Shown piece after piece: positions 59,562 to 64,000 of a stretch of 64,000 nucleotides of DNA. The notes below the pieces were generated by a model that made no database searches, had not been told where the DNA came from, and worked only from the letters and a program-made list of their open reading frames with translations. The stretch comes from JAYOEY01 sp038116945 (lineage in GTDB: Bacteria > Pseudomonadota > Alphaproteobacteria > MPNO01 > UBA2964). The stretch is from assembly GCA_038116945.1 (NCBI GenBank), contig JAYOEY010000004.1, positions 186,001-250,000 of the forward strand, written 5' to 3'. The number at the start of each line of letters is the position of its first letter. Position 1 is the stretch's first letter. The position numbers were made by a program, and so were the translations under genes.

Positions 59562-62363
59562 ATGGCAACCGTTCTCAGACAACGCGACATCGTCGATATC
59601 GACAGCCTCCGGGCCGCCATCGATTCGCGATTCGGCGAGGATGCGCCGGGTTCGGAAGTCCGCCGCGCGATGGTGGCCGAAGTCAAACGGGCGCTGGATT
59701 CGGGACGCGCCGAAATCCGCCGCCGCTTCGAATCGGGCGAAGCCCGCGGCGACGCGACGGTCCGGGCGCAGGCGTTCCTGATGGACCAGCTTCTGCGATT
59801 CGCCTTCGACGTAACCACGGAGCGCATCTACCCGATGCCGAACCCGACCCAGGCGGAGCGCATCTGCATGGTCGCCATCGGCGGATACGGGCGCGGCGAA
59901 CTGGCGCCGTCGTCGGATATCGATCTGCTGTTCCTGATGCCCTACAAGATCACGTCGCGCATCGAGCAGATCGTCGAATCGATCCTGTACCTTCTTTGGG
60001 ACCTTGGCCTGAAAGTCGGCCATGCGACCCGTTCCATGGAGGACAGCATCCGGCTGGCCCGCCAGGACATCACCATCCGCACGTCGATTCTCGAGGCCAG
60101 GGCGATTTCGGGGAACAAGGCGCTATACACCCAGATGCGCCGTCAGTTCTGGAAGGAGATCGCAAAGGATACCGGCCCCCAGTTCGTCGAGGCCAAGCTG
60201 GCGGAACGCGACGAGCGGCATCGCCGGATGGGCGATTCGCGTTACGTGCTGGAGCCCAACGTCAAGGACGGCAAGGGGGGGCTGCGCGACCTGCAGACCC
60301 TGTTCTGGATCGGCAAGTACATTTATCGGGTCGAGACGGTGGCGGACCTGGTGGAGAAAGGCGTTCTGACGGCCCATGAGGCCGCCCGGTTCGCCCGCGC
60401 CGAGTCCTTCCTTCGGACGGTGCGCTGTCATCTGCATTACCTGACGGGCCGCGGCGAGGACAGGCTGACTTTCGACATGCAGCAGGAAATCGGCGAACGG
60501 CTCGGTTACAAGGACCACGCCGGGACGAGCGGCGTCGAGCGCTTCATGAAGCACTACTACCTGACCGCCAAGGCGGTCGGAGACCTGACGCGGATATTCT
60601 GCGCCGCGCTGGAAGCCGAGCAGCGGCGGCCCACAAGGCTGTCGATCATCGGGTTCGATTTCTTCCGCCGCGACATCGACGGCTATCCGCTGGAATCGGG
60701 CAGGCTGTCGGTGCGCGGAGGCGAGGATTTCGACGAACGGCCGGTCCGCATTCTCGAGCTGTTCCGGATCGCCCAGAAGCACGATCTCGACGTGCACCCG
60801 CGCGCGCTCCGCATGATCACGCGCCGCATCCGCCTGGTCGACCATATCCGCGAGGACGAGGAAGCCAACCGGCTGTTCGTGGAAATGCTGACCGATCCGA
60901 AAGGCGCGGAGGTCACGCTGAGGCGGCTGAACGAAGCGGGCATTTTCGGTCGCTTCGTACCGGATTTCGGGCGAGTCGTCGCGCAGATGCAGCACGACAT
61001 GTATCACGTCTACACGGTCGACGAGCACACGATCTTCGCGATCGGCATCCTGCACGGGATTGCCGGGGGCAAGTACAAGGAAGACATGCCGGTCGCCTCG
61101 GAACAGATCCACAACATCTCGTCCCGGCGCGCGCTGTTCGTCGCGACCTTCCTGCACGACATCGCCAAGGGACGCGGCGGCGACCACTCGGTGCTCGGCG
61201 CGGAAGTCGCGGAGCGGCTCTGCCCGCGGCTTGGCATTTCAGAAGAGGAGACCGAGACCGTTTCCTGGCTGGTGCGGCAGCATCTTCTGATGAGCCGCAT
61301 CGCCTTTCACCGCGACCTGAGCGACCCCAAGAGCATCGCCGATTTCGCCGAACAGGTTCAGTCGCTCGAACGGCTCCGGCTGCTGCTGCTGCTGACCGTC
61401 GTCGATATCCGCGCGGTCGGCCCGAACGTGTGGAACAACTGGAAGGCCTCATTGCTGCGCGAGCTTTACTACGCAACCGAAGCGGTCCTGTCGGGCGGAC
61501 ACGATACGACCGGCCGCGAAAGACGGATCGGAGCGGCAAAAGACGCCCTGCGCGATGCGCTCGCCGCGTGGCCCGCCGGGGACGCGGATCGTTTCGTGGA
61601 TCTGGGATACCCGTCCTACTGGCTGTCGCTCGATACCGAAACGCATGTGCGGCACGCGGAATTCGTTCGCCGGGCGGAAACGGAAGCGCCTCCGGTCGCG
61701 TTCGATATCCGGGTGGACGGGGAACAGGGAATTACCGAGATCACGATCTACACGGCGGATCATCCCGGCCTGTTTTCCAGCATCGCCGGCGCCATGGCGC
61801 TGTCGGGCGCGAACATCGTGGACGCCAAGATCTTCACCATGACCAACGGCATGGCGCTGGACATTTTCTCGGTGCAGGATTCGGGCGCGGAAGCCTATGC
61901 CGAGAAATCGGCGATCAGACGGCTGTGCAAGCGGATCGAAGACGCGCTGACGGGGCGGATTCGGCCGCATGTCGAGCTCGGCAAGAAGCCCGCCATCGCC
62001 GCCCGCTCCAGTATCTTTACGGTCGCGCCGCGCGTGCTGATCAACAACACGGCGAGCCGGACGCATTCGGTAATCGAGATCAACGGCCGCGACCGGCCCG
62101 GCCTTCTGTTCCGGATTACCCAGGTCCTGACCGAGCTGGGGCTGCAGATTTCAAGCGCCCTTGTCACCACCTACGGCGAACGGGCGGTCGACGTGTTCTA
62201 CGTCAAGGACGCGTTCGGCATGCAGGTAACCCACGAGGGCAAGGTCGAGCAGATCCGGAAGGCGCTTCTGCAATCGCTTGAGGACGACGGAGAGGGGCCC
62301 GTTCAGATACCGCACAGCGAAGACAGCGCGCGCGCCAAGCGCGCGCGGCGCATTTCTCCCTGA
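59562..62363 (+). CDS. glnD: Bifunctional P-II uridylyltransferase/uridylyl-removing enzyme
   Basis: A 933-residue nitrogen sensor. The nucleotidyltransferase motif GGYGRGELAPSSDIDLL lies near residue 105, the HD hydrolase motif LHDIAKGRGGDHS near 532, and two glutamine-sensing ACT domains near 727 (ADHPGLFSSIAGAM) and 839 (RDRPGLLFRITQVL). It uridylylates GlnK/GlnB when glutamine is low and removes UMP when it is high. ATG 59562 with AGGAG upstream is preferred over an earlier in-frame ATG. Its order after mutS is conserved in alphaproteobacteria. Confidence 0.96.
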   Translation: MATVLRQRDIVDIDSLRAAIDSRFGEDAPGSEVRRAMVAEVKRALDSGRAEIRRRFESGEARGDATVRAQAFLMDQLLRFAFDVTTERIYPMPNPTQAERICMVAIGGYGRGELAPSSDIDLLFLMPYKITSRIEQIVESILYLLWDLGLKVGHATRSMEDSIRLARQDITIRTSILEARAISGNKALYTQMRRQFWKEIAKDTGPQFVEAKLAERDERHRRMGDSRYVLEPNVKDGKGGLRDLQTLFWIGKYIYRVETVADLVEKGVLTAHEAARFARAESFLRTVRCHLHYLTGRGEDRLTFDMQQEIGERLGYKDHAGTSGVERFMKHYYLTAKAVGDLTRIFCAALEAEQRRPTRLSIIGFDFFRRDIDGYPLESGRLSVRGGEDFDERPVRILELFRIAQKHDLDVHPRALRMITRRIRLVDHIREDEEANRLFVEMLTDPKGAEVTLRRLNEAGIFGRFVPDFGRVVAQMQHDMYHVYTVDEHTIFAIGILHGIAGGKYKEDMPVASEQIHNISSRRALFVATFLHDIAKGRGGDHSVLGAEVAERLCPRLGISEEETETVSWLVRQHLLMSRIAFHRDLSDPKSIADFAEQVQSLERLRLLLLLTVVDIRAVGPNVWNNWKASLLRELYYATEAVLSGGHDTTGRERRIGAAKDALRDALAAWPAGDADRFVDLGYPSYWLSLDTETHVRHAEFVRRAETEAPPVAFDIRVDGEQGITEITIYTADHPGLFSSIAGAMALSGANIVDAKIFTMTNGMALDIFSVQDSGAEAYAEKSAIRRLCKRIEDALTGRIRPHVELGKKPAIAARSSIFTVAPRVLINNTASRTHSVIEINGRDRPGLLFRITQVLTELGLQISSALVTTYGERAVDVFYVKDAFGMQVTHEGKVEQIRKALLQSLEDDGEGPVQIPHSEDSARAKRARRISP

Positions 62364-62371
62364 CAGGAACG

Positions 62372-62875
62372 ATGGACCTTGTCGTTACTCCGGATGGCAT
62401 CGCCGACTGGCGGGGCCGGAGCATGCGGTGCGCCCTGGGGAGGAGCGGGATCGTCGCCGCCGGGGACAAGCGGGAAGGCGACGGGGCAACGCCGGCCGGA
62501 CGGTGGGCGTTCCGGCGCGTACTGTTTCGGGACGACCGGATCGCGGCGCCCGGATCCGTCCTGCCGACAAGGGCGATCGCGCCGACCGACGGGTGGTGCG
62601 ATGATCCCGGCCATCCCGACTACAACCGGCCCGTTACGCTGCCCTTCGCGGCGGGGCACGAAAAGATGTGGCGCGACGACGCTCTCTACGATCTCGTCGT
62701 CGTGCTGGGGCACAATGACGGCCCGCCGGAGCCGGGCATGGGCAGCGCGATCTTCCTGCATGTCGCAGCGGCGGGCCATGCGCCGACGGAAGGGTGCGTC
62801 GCCCTGGATCTCGAGGACCTGCTCGGCATCGTCGAACAGTGCGGTCTCGATTCGGGTGTCGATATCCGCCGCTAG
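62372..62875 (+). CDS. L,D-transpeptidase (YkuD) family protein
   Basis: A 167-residue YkuD-fold protein. The catalytic block is GSAIFLHVAAAGHAPTEGCVAL, read as IFLHVA plus PTEGCVAL with the nucleophile Cys. The Arg common after the Cys in L,D-transpeptidases is replaced. KREGDGATPAGRWAFRRV near the N-terminus is typical of the small cytoplasmic-looking members. No signal peptide is evident, so whether it acts on peptidoglycan is unclear. It starts 8 bp after glnD and ends in overlapping stops (CTAG) with the next gene. Confidence 0.8.
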   Translation: MDLVVTPDGIADWRGRSMRCALGRSGIVAAGDKREGDGATPAGRWAFRRVLFRDDRIAAPGSVLPTRAIAPTDGWCDDPGHPDYNRPVTLPFAAGHEKMWRDDALYDLVVVLGHNDGPPEPGMGSAIFLHVAAAGHAPTEGCVALDLEDLLGIVEQCGLDSGVDIRR

Positions 62876-63552
62876 ACCCGGCCGATCAGGCTTCCGCGCA
62901 GGGAATTTACGGCGAGCTGGTACGACTGAAACACCGGGGACGTCTTGTCGACATGGCGGCCGAGCGCGGTCTGCATGTCCATCAGCGCCCAAAGCGCATC
63001 GCGTATGTCGGGATCGTAGATCATCGACTCGACCCAGCCGATACAGACCAGCCGCTCGCCGCGCGTCACCGGTTTCACCTCGTGCAGCCGGGCCGAACTG
63101 TAGAATACGATTTCGCCGGCCTCTTCCTTGAAATCGACGAAATCGCCGGTCTCGGTCTGTACGCTGAGCTCGCCACCGTCGTAGCTGTCGGGGTCGCTCA
63201 GAAACAGGGTAAAGCTCAGGTCGGTGCGCATCTGCCGTCCGTGGATGTCCTGCATCTGGCTGGCGTCGATGTGGCGCCCGTAAGCGCCGCCCACCGGAGT
63301 GCGGCTGACGATCGGACGCGTCAGGGTCTTGGGATAGACGATCCAGCTGGTGTTGGGGTGCGACATGATGCGCGTCGCGAGATAGGCGGAAAATTCCGAC
63401 CCGGCCTGGGTCCGGGGATCCATTTCCAGATTCTTCTTCAGGGCCCGGGACAGACCGAACGCCGTGGCCGCGCCGTCGGCGAAGTCCAGCCTGCCAAGAT
63501 AGTCCCGCGCCGTTTCGAGGTCGCCTGCTTCGAGGATCCGAAACTGCTTCAT
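62872..63552 (-). CDS. Fe(II)/2-oxoglutarate PKHD-type hydroxylase (PiuC/YbiX family)
   Basis: A 226-residue dioxygenase. Iron ligands are visible as HIDAS (His-x-Asp) and the distal His in ARLHEVKPVTRGERL, whose Arg binds 2-oxoglutarate; the loop FLSDPDSYDGGELSV between them is characteristic. PiuC relatives lie beside TonB-dependent siderophore receptors in other bacteria; none is seen here. It is 55 bp downstream of the YggS-type gene on the same strand. Confidence 0.9.
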   Translation of the reverse strand: MKQFRILEAGDLETARDYLGRLDFADGAATAFGLSRALKKNLEMDPRTQAGSEFSAYLATRIMSHPNTSWIVYPKTLTRPIVSRTPVGGAYGRHIDASQMQDIHGRQMRTDLSFTLFLSDPDSYDGGELSVQTETGDFVDFKEEAGEIVFYSSARLHEVKPVTRGERLVCIGWVESMIYDPDIRDALWALMDMQTALGRHVDKTSPVFQSYQLAVNSLRGSLIGRV

Positions 63553-63607
63553 GTCGCCACGCTCCCACTTCGTTAAGGTCCGACGGGTGTCGTGTTATGG
63601 AGCGAGT

Positions 63608-64000
63608 TTAGCCGGTTTGACGCGTCCCGAACACCGCCGTGCCCACACGAACATGCGTGGCGCCGAATCGAACGCCTTCCTCGAAGTCCGCGCTCATGCC
63701 CATCGACAGAATATCGAGACCGTGGCGCGCCGCCATGTCGGCCAGCAATGCGAAATGCATGGCGGGCTCTTCGTCCGCGGGCGGTATGCACATCAGGCCG
63801 GCGACGGGCAATTCGTATTCGTCCCGGCAGGAATCGATAAAGGCATCGGCGTCTCCCGGCAGCACGCCCGCCTTCTGGGGCTCCGCCCCGGTATTGACCT
63901 GGACCAGCAGGTCGGGGCGTTTGCCGGTCCGGTCGATTTCGCGCGCCAGCGCCGCCGCCAGCCGCGGGCGGTCGAGCGTTTCGATGACATCGAACAGCGC
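63608..64000 (-). CDS. YggS-family PLP-binding protein (C-terminal part)
   Basis: The gene runs off the right edge; 130 C-terminal residues are visible. LFDVIETLDRPRLAAALA, LLVQVNTGAEPQKAGV, GLMCIPPADEE and LSMGMSADFEEGVRFGAT are strong YggS/PLPBP signatures, the last forming the PLP phosphate cup. The PLP lysine lies in the missing N-terminal part. These proteins keep free PLP and amino-acid pools balanced rather than catalyse a known reaction. Confidence 0.92.
   Translation of the reverse strand, partial: ALFDVIETLDRPRLAAALAREIDRTGKRPDLLVQVNTGAEPQKAGVLPGDADAFIDSCRDEYELPVAGLMCIPPADEEPAMHFALLADMAARHGLDILSMGMSADFEEGVRFGATHVRVGTAVFGTRQTG

Noticed and set aside
56678..59827. 1049-codon minus-strand frame opposite mutS
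   Set aside because: It is antisense to the unmistakable MutS protein; composition is Arg/Gln/Gly-rich as expected for a shadow frame.

Overview
The window reads as a GC-rich chromosomal segment of an alphaproteobacterium, most like Hyphomicrobiales or Rhodospirillales. The evidence is gene order: dapC, ftsK, lolA and xth together; dnaK-dnaJ-dapB next to DUF2244 and nth; the Trm112, Lon-N, CnoX and ProX-type run; glnK-amtB; and maeB, mutS and glnD together. Coding is dense, with many 4-bp start/stop overlaps. I see no CRISPR array, rRNA, insertion sequence or prophage. One tRNA gene (Gly, anticodon GCC) is present.

Region by region. 1-2.6 kb: the start of a fumarylacetoacetate-hydrolase-like gene, then an MBL-fold hydrolase translationally coupled to a membrane class III nucleotidyl cyclase. 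2.7-15.4 kb: an almost gapless minus-strand run of eleven genes. It begins at 15.4 kb with four glycosyltransferases and a histidine phosphatase, continues through a small membrane protein into a Yej-type oligopeptide ABC importer, and ends with a TauE/SafE permease. Facing it at 15.6-18.7 kb are an unusual degenerate ABC-exporter protein and a stand-alone cyclic-nucleotide-binding protein. 18.7-27.7 kb: a LysE exporter, Hsp20 with a predicted RpoH promoter, ROSE RNA thermometer and terminator, then xth, a class I glutamine amidotransferase, lolA, ftsK, dapC and a PfkB/adenosine kinase. 27.8-35.1 kb: an EI24 protein, bactofilin, lipoprotein, nth, DUF2244, dapB, dnaJ and dnaK. 35.3-42.1 kb: an unknown two-lobed protein, a DUF1848 protein, PhoX, DUF971, Trm112, Lon-N, CnoX and a ProX-like deacylase. 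42.3-44.4 kb: tRNA-Gly followed by a small accessory-looking segment with two methyltransferases and short repeats. 44.5-47.1 kb: a nitrogen operon (TorF-type porin, glnK, amtB) with a sigma-54 promoter and an intrinsic terminator. 47.4-54 kb: ubiH-like, ampG-like, a GT9 glycosyltransferase, a zinc-ribbon methyltransferase, a macro-domain protein, a PEP-CTERM-like protein and a 52-residue membrane protein with paired operator-like palindromes. 54.2-64 kb: maeB, mutS, glnD, an L,D-transpeptidase, a PKHD dioxygenase and the C-terminal part of a YggS-type PLP protein.

Functional links: GlnD (59.6 kb) is expected to uridylylate GlnK (45.9 kb), which gates AmtB, and the sigma-54 promoter puts a porin in the same nitrogen-limitation response. 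DnaK, DnaJ and Hsp20 carry heat-shock-type promoters. The best candidate for an undescribed system is at 9.5-18.7 kb: a glycosyltransferase/phosphatase module continuous with a peptide importer, facing an ABC protein whose nucleotide-binding domain has lost canonical residues and carries three copies of a Q-loop-like element, followed by a cNMP receptor. All product calls rest on motifs and domain layout read by eye; no database search was run.
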